A DNA stretch of 27,144 bases, from positions 3,736-30,879 of the forward strand of contig MLAK01001069.1 of the NCBI GenBank assembly GCA_001839685.1, read 5' to 3'. Below the pieces are notes generated by a model. That model was not told the origin of the DNA and did no database searches. It worked only from the letters and a program-made list of their open reading frames with translations. Below are positions 1 through 8,601 of this stretch, piece after piece. This DNA is from Tritrichomonas foetus (taxonomy: Eukaryota; Parabasalia; Tritrichomonadida; Tritrichomonadidae). Each line of letters starts with the position of its first letter. Position 1 is the first letter of the stretch. A program made the position numbers and the translations under genes.

Positions 1-60
1 AATGAATGCAACAACATTATAATGAATGCAACAACATTATAATGAATGCAGTAACAACAC
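1..60. repeat. 20-bp tandem repeat at the left edge
   Basis: The unit AATGAATGCAACAACATTAT is present twice without change (1-20 and 21-40), followed by a partial third copy (41-50) and degenerate GATGAATGAA-like sequence. The array starts at the first base of the window, so it may continue to the left. It is non-coding as far as I can see and lies downstream of the EF-hand gene on the minus strand. Confidence 0.8.
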
Positions 61-136
61 GATGAATGAATTTACAACTTACATCATGAATTTACAAAAT
101 TTCTTCATTTATATATTCAATAATTAATTTCTTTAT

Positions 137-649
137 TCATTTATAAACCTTAAAAAGGAAAGAGAAAAATTCAATTTCATTTTTAAAAAATTTGAATACT
201 TTTTTTTTTACATTCAATTTCGATTTTTTTTTATTTTTTTCTATACATAGGAAAAAATACATACAAAAAATTGAAAATAACTCAAAAACCCAAACTTTTT
301 GAGTGCACCTCTCAAATCGTCGGCGGTTATCCGGGAGTACCGCTGCTTTAAACAGAAGAGTCAAATATGAGTTCATATCATTATTTTGAACCATTTCCGA
401 ACACGCAGCTGCAAATGTAGCAAATTCTTCAAAATTTATACATTCATTTCCATCCCTATCAACAACTTCAAAAATATTTTTAGCCACTTTTGCTTGTGAA
501 CCTGTACTTTTCATCCATTCGATGAATTCTTTCTTGTCAAGACTTCCGTCTTTATTTACATCAAATTGATTAAACTCTTTTCTATATTGTTGAATTACAG
601 TAGGATCCCATGCAGGAATTCGAACATCAACTGAAAAGTGATGACTCAT
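137..649 (-). CDS. EF-hand (calmodulin-like) protein, C-terminal part frameshifted
   Basis: The frame gives 170 residues. The first ~95 are a credible calcium-binding EF-hand pair: loop 1 is DVNKDGSLDKKE and loop 2 is DRDGNECINFEE, each with the acidic residues at coordinating positions. The protein would be a small cytosolic calcium sensor; its partner is unknown. After LLFKAA (about residue 100) the EF-hand pattern is lost in this frame. It reappears in a neighbouring frame as ITADDLRGALKKFGF (about 295-340), which is the start of a third EF-hand helix and loop. Between them the third loop is missing or scrambled. The last ~60 residues are low-complexity Phe/Lys-rich sequence read from AT-rich spacer, so the annotated stop is probably not the ancestral one. 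This is either a decaying gene, a truncated two-EF-hand protein or a sequence error. The ATG at 647-649 has an M3-type promoter match just upstream. Confidence 0.6.
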   Translation of the reverse strand: MSHHFSVDVRIPAWDPTVIQQYRKEFNQFDVNKDGSLDKKEFIEWMKSTGSQAKVAKNIFEVVDRDGNECINFEEFATFAAACSEMVQNNDMNSYLTLLFKAAVLPDNRRRFERCTQKVWVFELFSIFCMYFFLCIEKNKKKSKLNVKKKVFKFFKNEIEFFSFLFKVYK

Positions 650-1546
650 TCTAAATACTTGTGTAACGGTTATTTAGCCTATATTTTCACCATTTTCAAA
701 TCATTGCCTAATGAAATGATAATTGAATTATTTTTTTTCTAAAAGTGTTATCAATTAATTGAATGAAAATTGCTATCGAAATTTTGTGAAATCTGGCAAA
801 AATTCTTAAAATGTAATTATCTCGAAGTAAACTTCTTTTACAAAGATAGAGAGTATTCAAAAATCATTCTGTTATATGAATGGATAAGATAGTTAGATAG
901 ACATCACTTCTTTGACTGAATAAAATTTTCATCCATATTTTAGATCCTTTGATTAAGTTTGATGGATTCTTATATTATCTAATCAAAAAGCATGTGATAT
1001 TTTAAATTACTTTTCATTATATACAAGTCATAATATAGCGCAATGAATGCTATTTTTAGATTTTTCACTTACAAAAAAAAAAATTATAATTTCGAGTATA
1101 AAATCAATTATAGCAATCATATTAATTTGTTATGAATTTGAGAGAAATGAATTAAAATGTAAGAAGAGGTTTTTCATTCACCATTACAATGAGGAAAAAA
1201 TAAATGTGAAAAATCGAGAAAGACAAAATAAAAAGAAAGTCATTATGACTTAATGATTTAGCAATCTGTATTCAAGACTCATGAGAAGATAAAACAATTT
1301 TTCAGATATTGGATTTCGAAATAATGAAATCATCTAAAATTATTGTATTGACTAATTGTATATGAATAAAGCATATAATATGGTCAGTTGAACGATCACT
1401 TCTTTTTGAAATCTAAAAACATGTTTACGAATTCATCATCTTATTAGTGTAATAGCGAAGAGTTAATTTTGGATACAATAAATAGAGAAACATAATTATC
1501 AAATCCCATTGATAGCATAAAACAAGGCATAATGATATTTTATTGT
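650..1546. other. Spacer with no supported gene
   Basis: AT-rich spacer. A 68-codon frame at 1047-1253 (+) begins with ATG but is Lys/Ile/Asn-rich with no family signal, so I do not call it a gene. No RNA gene or large repeat was recognised. Confidence 0.6.
664..671 (-). promoter_or_regulatory. M3-like core promoter motif upstream of the EF-hand gene
   Basis: Read on the minus strand this is AACCGTTA, which fits the Myb-like M3 motif described for Trichomonas vaginalis, (A/G/T)(A/G)C(G/C)G(T/C)T(T/A/G). It lies about 15 bases upstream of the ATG. Function here is inferred from the match and position only. Confidence 0.45.
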
Positions 1547-1862
1547 GACTTTAAGGCAGAGATTTATTTTCCTATGAGTTTTGTAAATGTGAAGTGAAAG
1601 GTCAAATAAAGGTCAAAAGTGGAAAAAACCTAATGGGTAAATGTGATGTGAACTTTGCTGGTTCTTTGGGTCACTTCGACATGGAGGAGGTGCGCCACGT
1701 GAACACAGCGGAGGGAGCGAAGCGATCCGAAGCTGTGGTCACGTGGCAGCACCTCTTCCAATGGCCGAATGAGTCGAAGGGGCCCGCAAAGTCACATCAC
1801 ATTTACCCATTTTTAGTGTCAAAAAACAAAACTCATAGGAAAAAAAATCCTGCCGACTTTAA
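1547..1862. mobile_element. MITE-like 300-bp palindromic element with 8-bp target-site duplication
   Basis: The element spans 1555-1854 and is flanked by identical 8-bp direct repeats GACTTTAA at 1547-1554 and 1855-1862. Its ends are inverted repeats of about 30 bp, beginning GGCAG on both sides (1555-1584 and 1826-1854) and sharing CCTATGAGTTTTGT, with a 1-nt indel. Inner segments also pair: AATGGGTAAATGTGATGTG (left, about 1632-1650) against its complement near 1792-1811, then GCCACGTGA against TCACGTGGC, down to a stem CACAGC (1704-1709)/GCTGTG (1732-1737). Most of the element therefore folds into one long imperfect hairpin with a GC-rich centre, unlike the AT-rich surroundings. There is no transposase, so it is non-autonomous. 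An 8-bp duplication is typical of hAT, P or Merlin elements; the superfamily is not settled by the ends I see. A 102-codon frame (1594-1902) across it starts at GTG and is a by-product. Confidence 0.82.
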
Positions 1863-2664
1863 TTTAAACGAGATTGCTTGGTTTTCAATTATTCAATTAT
1901 GAATTGACCAAATAATTACTCAAATATTACAACAGTTTTTACAAAGTCCATATTGAAACTTTCAATACGAAAAATTGTAATTTTAGAGAATTATTAACTC
2001 TATCTCAGAATATTGTCTAATTTTCCAATGTAAAATACATAGATTAATTTTACAAATGGACTATCTCTAGATATTTGACATTTAATTTCATACAATTTAA
2101 TGATATCCATCAATAGAGAAGAAATTATTGAAAAGAATTTTGTTTGCTTTCAAATTCATTAATTCAAACAAAATAATGAAAAATGATAGTATCTTCGTTA
2201 ATAACAAATATTTTCACTAGAAAATGATAGAAATTCATTAAAATTATAATTTAACATATAAAATACATGTAATATGAACAAATATGGAATATTTTGTGAC
2301 CAAATTTCATTTTATTTTTTTGGGCAGTTCTGAGAGAATATAGTGTATTCAATTTTGAGTAAATCGTGTATTCAATTTTTATAAAGCAATTCAAACTGAG
2401 AACGTTATTTCTCCAAAAACACATAAAAAAATTCTATTGAAATATATCAAAAGATGTTTTCAATTCCGTTTTACTACAGTAATTTGGTATATCATTTTTT
2501 AGAATGATTTTTTGTTCAAAAACATTAGAAGTGAAAAGAAATAAAATACGTTCTGAATTGTGGTGCTTTCAATTTTTTTTTTTATATGAATTGTCATATA
2601 AATTGAGAACAATGCAGAAAATTTTGAGAGTATATTTTGTTAAACTTCAGTCTGTGAGATAAAT
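1863..2664. other. Spacer upstream of the adenylyl cyclase, nothing recognised
   Basis: About 800 bp of AT-rich sequence without a credible reading frame or RNA gene. The last 60 bases before the ATG at 2665 contain no clear match to TCA(C/T)(A/T), M3 or CCTTT; the nearest is TCAGT. Confidence 0.55.
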
Positions 2665-4446
2665 ATGGCTATGAAACCACGTGGAGAGGCTTCTGTCCTT
2701 AGTGGTACATCAAAATCAGCAGTCATGCAATCAATGAACCTCGAACTTGATGAAGATCAAAGTCATAGTACTTCATTTACATCCAAAAATATTTTCGAGA
2801 AATATATTTTCCCGATTGTTGCAGAAGCGAACCGAGTCAAACGCGTTCCAAATATAGTTCGATTAATCGAATTTTTCTATATTTTTGTGCAAATTGCATT
2901 TGTTGGATTTGATGATGTGATTCCAGATACAAATATTGATAATTCTTATAGAATTATATTAAATATTGTATTCTTTGGATTTGTAGGACCAGCAGATACA
3001 CATATTCCATTTTTCATTGCTTTGATTTTAATCGATTTCTTTACATTTTTAATATTTATAGGTACAATTATTGACTATCACATTAATCATGAATACAGAA
3101 AATCACTAATTTCAATTTTACGTATCTGGCATGGTCATTTATTTGGAATATTTTTAATTCCTAATATTTTAATGATTGCCTCAAATTTATCGTATCTTGG
3201 AAGCAATTTTAATGCGTTTGGATTTCTCATTTTGATTTTTTCAGCAATTTTTGGTGTTTATTCAATATGGCACTGTTTAGTACTTCTAAGCTTCTTTTCA
3301 AGATCACCCTACTTAACTCCATGTCCTGTCCAAGCCTGGAATATCAAAAATGTTTATATAGTTATTGTATTGTTTTCGATTCCTATTGCAATTGCCAAAT
3401 TTTTATCTTTTGATTTTGATGATTGGTTTGATTTTATACCAATTATTTTAGGACTCATTGTCTGCATTATTGGTTGCATTTTTTGCCTTTATTTTCCATT
3501 TAAAGGTGTAGGTTATAATGCATTATGTTATTTAGCGTTAGGCAATTCAATTGGTAGCTCAATTATGATGATTTTACTTGTGGGTACAGATCTCGATATT
3601 CCAGATTTGGTCTTTTATGGTATTTCAATTGGTGTTGGCATTGTATTATCAATTGTCATGTATTTTGTATTATTAAACAAACAAAGAAAAATTGTTAAAC
3701 AATTAAATTATGCCTCTTTTTGGGACAATGATGAAGTAAAGCCAACTGAAGATGCAAAGCGTGAACACTTTTCCGCATTTAACTTTAGTAGTCCCCTTAC
3801 AAGACTTTTATATGTGCAAATAGGTTTTGAATTCATGTGCGATTTGTCTGTTGATTGGGCACTTGAAAGATATTTAAGTGAGCAATATCCTGAAGATGAT
3901 GCACTTTTAGTTTTCATGTGTTGGATTGTTTCTTTATTCCCATCCGAAATTCACTTTTTACATAATTTAATCACATTAGAAGGCAAAATTCCTGTTCGAA
4001 GTTTGAATGAAAAATGTATGATTTTCCAAGTTCATCGAATTCACATTTTTAGGCAATCTTCAGCTTCAAGAGAGGCTTCAACTGATTTTGCAAAGGTTAA
4101 TCAATTAACGACAAATGCAATTAATGCATTTTGTAAATTCTGGGCCAATGTGGCTAATCCCAATGTTGAATTTGATGAAAAAATTTACACCCAATTATCA
4201 AATCAGCAACATCAAGCTGATGCAGCATGGTCTGAAGCATTAGATAAGTATCCAAATAACTCACGTTTTCAAAATGAGTACAGTAGATATCTTTGTGATT
4301 GCTGCTGTGCATTCAAAAAATCAATTATTATTCATCAGCATGCTGCTCAACTTGATAGTGGAGCGAAATTAATTAATGATAGGAACTTCCATCATTTTGT
4401 TTTAACGTTTCCAAATTATTTAAAGAAAGGTGTTGTTGATGTATGA
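2665..4446 (+). CDS. Adenylyl cyclase, N-terminal membrane half (ends at in-frame TGA)
   Basis: 593 residues from ATG at 2665. A short Ser/Thr-rich cytoplasmic N terminus is followed by KNIFEKYIFPIVAEANRVKRVP and about ten hydrophobic segments between residues ~70 and ~345. Then comes a soluble region (~345-593) with short helical, tetratricopeptide-like pieces (for example HQADAAWSEALDKYPNNSRFQNEYSRYL). This is the N-terminal architecture of the large trichomonad receptor-type adenylyl cyclases as I know them. The frame stops at TGA 4444-4446 but stays open in the same frame beyond it and runs into the catalytic half, so this is very likely the first half of a single 1692-codon gene. On its own it would have no enzymatic domain. 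Whether the TGA is a null mutation, a read-through site or a sequence error cannot be told here. Confidence 0.75.
   Translation: MAMKPRGEASVLSGTSKSAVMQSMNLELDEDQSHSTSFTSKNIFEKYIFPIVAEANRVKRVPNIVRLIEFFYIFVQIAFVGFDDVIPDTNIDNSYRIILNIVFFGFVGPADTHIPFFIALILIDFFTFLIFIGTIIDYHINHEYRKSLISILRIWHGHLFGIFLIPNILMIASNLSYLGSNFNAFGFLILIFSAIFGVYSIWHCLVLLSFFSRSPYLTPCPVQAWNIKNVYIVIVLFSIPIAIAKFLSFDFDDWFDFIPIILGLIVCIIGCIFCLYFPFKGVGYNALCYLALGNSIGSSIMMILLVGTDLDIPDLVFYGISIGVGIVLSIVMYFVLLNKQRKIVKQLNYASFWDNDEVKPTEDAKREHFSAFNFSSPLTRLLYVQIGFEFMCDLSVDWALERYLSEQYPEDDALLVFMCWIVSLFPSEIHFLHNLITLEGKIPVRSLNEKCMIFQVHRIHIFRQSSASREASTDFAKVNQLTTNAINAFCKFWANVANPNVEFDEKIYTQLSNQQHQADAAWSEALDKYPNNSRFQNEYSRYLCDCCCAFKKSIIIHQHAAQLDSGAKLINDRNFHHFVLTFPNYLKKGVVDV
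4444..4446 (+). other. In-frame TGA interrupting the cyclase gene
   Basis: The codons around it read GTA TGA GGA AAT, in the frame shared by both halves of the cyclase. There is no ATG for the downstream half until 4717, yet the 90 codons from 4447 to 4716 look like normal coding sequence (a Ser/Thr/Asn/Asp-rich linker, then an amphipathic segment). One base change such as CGA to TGA would explain it. TGA also serves as an ordinary stop in this window (for example for the NOT-domain gene), so code reassignment is unlikely. Confidence 0.8.
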
Positions 4447-7400
4447 GGAAATCTTAAAGGCCCTTTAACTAAAATCGGTGTTACACAGAGTGCTAAGGTT
4501 ACAGTTTCAAGTACAACAAATAGCAGTAGCATTGGAAGCGCCTCTGACCTTTCAAATAATGATGATGATTCATCAGAACATGTTGATTTGGAAGAAGGTG
4601 CAAGATATCTCCCACAAGTTTCTTTGAGATTAGCTTTGGAAAGAGCCATTGGCGATTTAAGATTCCCAATTATTTCCAAAATTAGAATTGGTTCATTTGC
4701 TCGCTTATTCTTAACAATGGCTTATATTGTTATAATCATTGCAATTCTAATTCCTTCGTTTGATAGCCGTAAAAATCTCTTCGATATATTCAAACAAATT
4801 AATTATGCTGAACATAACATTTCTTTGTTATCTGTACAAATTCCATGGTTTATCTATGAAGGTTATAAAGGTGGCAATGTTGACTATTCTCGCTTGATTG
4901 AAGAGTTAGGCGATCAATCTTCTTCAATCGAATCAGTAGTTAATTTATCAGCTCCTATTAAAGCAGGAATAATTAAATTAGCTCAAGATGCATTATTATC
5001 AATGAATAATTTAGGATCTCTCATTTATCATGTCAATTTTGAAGAGATGATATCTTTACAAGATTTTTCCGTTTCATATCTCCGAGAAAAAACACCAATC
5101 TATTCATGTGCTAATTATAATCATGAAACCACACCTTTTAAACTACAAGATACCATTAATTTAGACTATATGATTCGAACATTTGTGACTCAGAGTCGAA
5201 TCTTATCGAGAGATAGTTATGAAGCAAGAGCCGAATATGGAATTTCATCATTAGATTTTTGTGAATTTTATAATAATCAAGTTCTTGTTAGTGATGCATT
5301 TACATCTATATCTGGAACAGTATCTGTTTCAGTTCATATGCTTTTCCAACATGGTGATGAGGAGGATGATGGTGAAGAATATGCAAAATTACTTGATTCC
5401 AAATTATTAAATTTATCACAGTCGAATAACACATTTACTAATTATTCATTAAGTCAATCTTCTAAATATAATTCAAAATCACAGAAAATTTTGTCAAAAA
5501 TGAGTAAACTATTGGATTCTGACGAGGAAAATTCAGATCCCGAAGAGGGTGAAGAGGAAGAAGAGGAAGAAACAGAATCATTAGATTCACTCTGCGATTT
5601 CTTCATTGCATTTTCTCCTTTCGTGCTATTTGCTTTTATTTTGCCATCTATCACATTTTTATCTGCTGGATTAACAGATGAAATGAATAACTTTTCCAAA
5701 GTGCTAAGAACAGTTCCAAGAAATGATTGCTTGAAAGCAAGTGAGCGTATTCTTAAAGTGCAAAACTCGATTGCAGGTAAAGAAAAAGCAAAGAATTATG
5801 TCACTGCAGATAAGACAAATATGGCCAATATTCCGGTTTGGTTTTTCAATCTTATATCTGCTGTAGTTATCATAATACTTGTTATTGTATTAGCAATATA
5901 CACTAAAAGTGTGAAAGTTACGCTAGATGAATTCTGTGAACTCTTCGTTTTGTTCACCCTAAAGCGTAATTTTATTTATGATATTGGAAGAGAGCTATTA
6001 TATATACATTTAATTAATGAACTTGGTAATCAATCGTTTAATAGCTATTTTAATATTAGTGATAATGAAGCAAGATTTAATAAATATATGAAAGAATATG
6101 TTATGGTATCAAAAGTAATTAATCTTGAAACAGATGAATTCCCGTCAGCAATTGCAATTGATAGTGAATTAAGTGCAATTAGGTTTAATAGTATCTGTGA
6201 TACTCCAATTTCTAGTGACAGACCAGCAAACTTTTATGAATGTATATCACTTGATAGAGCAATTTCATACTATATTCAATTAGTTAATTCAGTTCATGCA
6301 ACTGCTGATAAAACAAGCCTTCTTGATTCCTATTGTCCATATATTACACATCTTCTGGATACACGAATGAGTACTGGCTACCTCCGTATTTTCAATCGAA
6401 TTGAATCTGTTTATGCAAGTACTTTATATTCTTTCAATGTTTTAATCATAGTTGTTACTATTGTTTCAATTATTTTTGTTCTTTTTGAATTTTTTATCGA
6501 ATTTATAATGTTAAAGACTATTCAAACTCAGATAAATACATTCAAAAGTTTACTTCTTCGTGTTAATCCAATTGCATTTGTATCAAACCAAAACCTTTTG
6601 TCACTTGTTTATGGAAAATCAAAAGCTAATGATTCTCATATCATTAGCGCTTCACATGCTGTATTTATGACCTCACATGATGCAATGATTTCTTTGAATG
6701 ATGAATGCATTATTGAATCAATTAATCCCGCAGCTACCACAATCTTTGGATATACACCAGAACAGATGCTTGGTCAGAATCTAAAAATGTTAATCAGTCC
6801 AGAGTATGAAAGCAATTCACAAATATATTATAATATGCAACTAATGCAAAGTGGTCAAGCATCTCTAATTTTTGAATCAGATATTATTGGCAAGAAAGAT
6901 GATGAAAACTTTGTTCCACTTAAAGTTACATTACTTGGTTTCTCATCAAATGATAAGATGGCTGAAAGCTTTGGCCTTATGTGTAAAGATCAAACACTTG
7001 AAACTAAGCAAAAGAATCTTGTTGAAGAAGCTAAAAAACAGTCAGAAAACTTACTTTTGCAAATTCTTCCTAAAGATATCATTATGCGCCTTAACAGAGG
7101 TGATACAGATATTAGTTTTACTGTTCCTTCGGCTACAATTGTATTTATTGATATTGAGAAATTCTCAAGTTATTCAGCATCGTTGAGTGCATCAGAAATT
7201 ATGCAGAATCTTGGTATGGTTTTCACATCATATGATAAAATTTTACATAAGTTCCCATTGTTAATTAAAATTAAACTTATTGGTGATGATTATATGGGTG
7301 CTGCTGGCTTATTTAATCCAGATTCTGATCCAAAGGAGCATGCACAGCAGGTTGTTCAATTTTCCTTAGAATGTTTAGATGCAATCGAAGACTTAAATGA

Positions 7401-7743
7401 GCATTTAAATGCTTCACTTCAGGTCAGAATTGGTGTAAATACAAATGGGCCTTTAATTGCTGGTGTTTTGGGAACAGATAAACCACTTTTCGATATTATT
7501 GGAGATCCAATCAACGTTGCAGCAAGACTTCAATCAACTGATATTCCTGGATGTGTTCAAATTTCACAAGGTACATATGATTGTGTTGCAGACAGTCAAT
7601 TCAAAATTGAGTCAAGAGGTGAAATTGAATTGAAAGGAAAAGGTAAGCAAATGACTTATTTGGTTTATCCATCAATGAGAGTGAACCAGAGTAATGCAAG
7701 CTTTTCAATTGGAAGTACATCGTCATTACCATCTGAACTCTAA
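4447..7743 (+). CDS. Adenylyl cyclase, C-terminal half with PAS and class III catalytic domain
   Basis: Same frame as 2665-4446, open from codon 4447; the first ATG is at 4717, inside the first membrane segment. Four membrane segments are visible (about 4700-4755, 5605-5665, 5830-5900, 6425-6510), separated by extracellular-type loops and an acidic run near 5517-5580. A PAS domain follows (about 6650-6990, with FGYTPEQMLGQNL), then a helical linker, then the class III nucleotide cyclase domain (about 7115-7600). Catalytic residues are intact: metal-binding Asp at 7150-7152 (VFIDIEKFS) and 7285-7287 (LIGDD), purine-binding Lys at 7273-7275 and Asp at 7492-7494, and transition-state Asn 7513 and Arg 7525 (INVAAR). 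Lys plus Asp at the purine positions predicts ATP, hence cAMP synthesis. If the upstream TGA is absolute, a product starting at 4717 would lose the N-terminal membrane array. Confidence 0.85.
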   Translation, partial: GNLKGPLTKIGVTQSAKVTVSSTTNSSSIGSASDLSNNDDDSSEHVDLEEGARYLPQVSLRLALERAIGDLRFPIISKIRIGSFARLFLTMAYIVIIIAILIPSFDSRKNLFDIFKQINYAEHNISLLSVQIPWFIYEGYKGGNVDYSRLIEELGDQSSSIESVVNLSAPIKAGIIKLAQDALLSMNNLGSLIYHVNFEEMISLQDFSVSYLREKTPIYSCANYNHETTPFKLQDTINLDYMIRTFVTQSRILSRDSYEARAEYGISSLDFCEFYNNQVLVSDAFTSISGTVSVSVHMLFQHGDEEDDGEEYAKLLDSKLLNLSQSNNTFTNYSLSQSSKYNSKSQKILSKMSKLLDSDEENSDPEEGEEEEEEETESLDSLCDFFIAFSPFVLFAFILPSITFLSAGLTDEMNNFSKVLRTVPRNDCLKASERILKVQNSIAGKEKAKNYVTADKTNMANIPVWFFNLISAVVIIILVIVLAIYTKSVKVTLDEFCELFVLFTLKRNFIYDIGRELLYIHLINELGNQSFNSYFNISDNEARFNKYMKEYVMVSKVINLETDEFPSAIAIDSELSAIRFNSICDTPISSDRPANFYECISLDRAISYYIQLVNSVHATADKTSLLDSYCPYITHLLDTRMSTGYLRIFNRIESVYASTLYSFNVLIIVVTIVSIIFVLFEFFIEFIMLKTIQTQINTFKSLLLRVNPIAFVSNQNLLSLVYGKSKANDSHIISASHAVFMTSHDAMISLNDECIIESINPAATTIFGYTPEQMLGQNLKMLISPEYESNSQIYYNMQLMQSGQASLIFESDIIGKKDDENFVPLKVTLLGFSSNDKMAESFGLMCKDQTLETKQKNLVEEAKKQSENLLLQILPKDIIMRLNRGDTDISFTVPSATIVFIDIEKFSSYSASLSASEIMQNLGMVFTSYDKILHKFPLLIKIKLIGDDYMGAAGLFNPDSDPKEHAQQVVQFSLECLDAIEDLNEHLNASLQVRIGVNTNGPLIAGVLGTDKPLFDIIGDPINVAARLQSTDIPGCVQISQGTYDCVADSQFKIESRGEIELKGKGKQMTYLVYPSMRVNQSNASFSIGSTSSLPSEL

Positions 7744-8361
7744 TTTATGATATATTTTTGTGTTGTTTTTATTTCGTTATTATTGAAATTAAATTATAAT
7801 TGTACTGTCAATAAATTGTGCTATTATATCTTTCTTTCTTTCTTTTTCATTATTTTTTCCAAAATTTCATTAATGTGTAGATTTGACTTTATTAGTTGGA
7901 AGGTGAAAAAATCAACCATATCAGATTTTGATATAAAACCGTAAACCAAATTCAAAAATTGATATTATAAGGTCAATTAATTGATAATAATGGTGAAATA
8001 TTTACCAGTGATCACTATCAACATTAAATACAAATGCAAATGTTTGGGATACTTCAATCGATTTGTGTTACAAGTTATAAAGAATGTTTTTTACTCCAAA
8101 GATGAGAAATCAGCTTCGTTCCAACAAATAATAATGAATATTGTCAGATAACATCGATAATTAGAGAAAAAATCATGTGATATCTAGTTCACATTCACAT
8201 TTTATTTTCATTCAATTTTCTATGATCTTTTGAAAACTTATCGATAAGTAGATAAATAAATCTCTATTTATTTGTTGTCTCAGACATTTTGCCAACTTCA
8301 AAATAATGTTTCGATAAATAAAAAAGCAATATAAAATAATTCAATTAACAATATTTCTATC

Positions 8362-8384
8362 TGAATTTCAGATTCTGAAATTCA
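8362..8384. repeat. 23-bp perfect palindrome
   Basis: Two 11-bp arms, TGAATTTCAGA and its reverse complement, separated by a single T. It lies 218 bp upstream of the saposin-like gene. It could be a protein-binding site or chance; nothing else supports a role. Confidence 0.5.
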
Positions 8385-8595
8385 TTTGTATTCAAAAAGT
8401 TAGTGGAGTTAAAATGACCATTCAAAAAGGAAAACATGATGTGCATTAATTATTTTCTGAAAAAATAATTACGCCATACGAACTTATTGATAACTTATAG
8501 TCCTCACTTTTTGGATCAGATATTTAAAAAAGTGATATGTATATGAATTTGTGAATGATAAATGTAACCATATTTTCGTTGAATAATCAGAATAA

Positions 8596-8601
8596 TCAAA
8601 A
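8596..8601 (+). promoter_or_regulatory. TCAAAA directly before the ATG, possible Inr variant
   Basis: TCAAAA abuts the start codon. The T. vaginalis initiator is TCA(C/T)(A/T), so position 4 does not fit. The same string sits just before the ATG at 16927 (-) and 10 bases before the ATG at 11506. It may be a variant initiator or just AT-rich context. Confidence 0.25.

Larger units (their letters stand above)
7744..8601. other. Spacer between cyclase and saposin-like gene
   Basis: 860 bp of AT-rich sequence with no supported gene. It contains a perfect palindrome at 8362-8384 (TGAATTTCAGA, one base, then its complement). The last bases before the next ATG are TCAAAA (8596-8601). Confidence 0.55.

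Noticed and set aside
240..265. Possible 5' splice site GTATGT in the EF-hand gene (minus strand)
   Set aside because: No trichomonad branch/3' splice motif of the ACTAACACACAG type is found downstream within the window.
1047..1253. 68-codon frame with ATG
   Set aside because: Composition is that of AT-rich spacer and nothing resembles a known domain.
1594..1902. 102-codon reading frame
   Set aside because: Starts at GTG, spans the palindromic MITE, and its translation reflects the inverted repeat; no family signal.
4444..4446. Selenocysteine or reassigned UGA codon
   Set aside because: UGA terminates other genes here, there is no sign of a Sec system, and the position is in a linker rather than a redox site.
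7747..7944. 65-codon frame after the cyclase stop
   Set aside because: Begins three bases after the stop in 3' flank; Phe/Ile/Ser-rich, no support.
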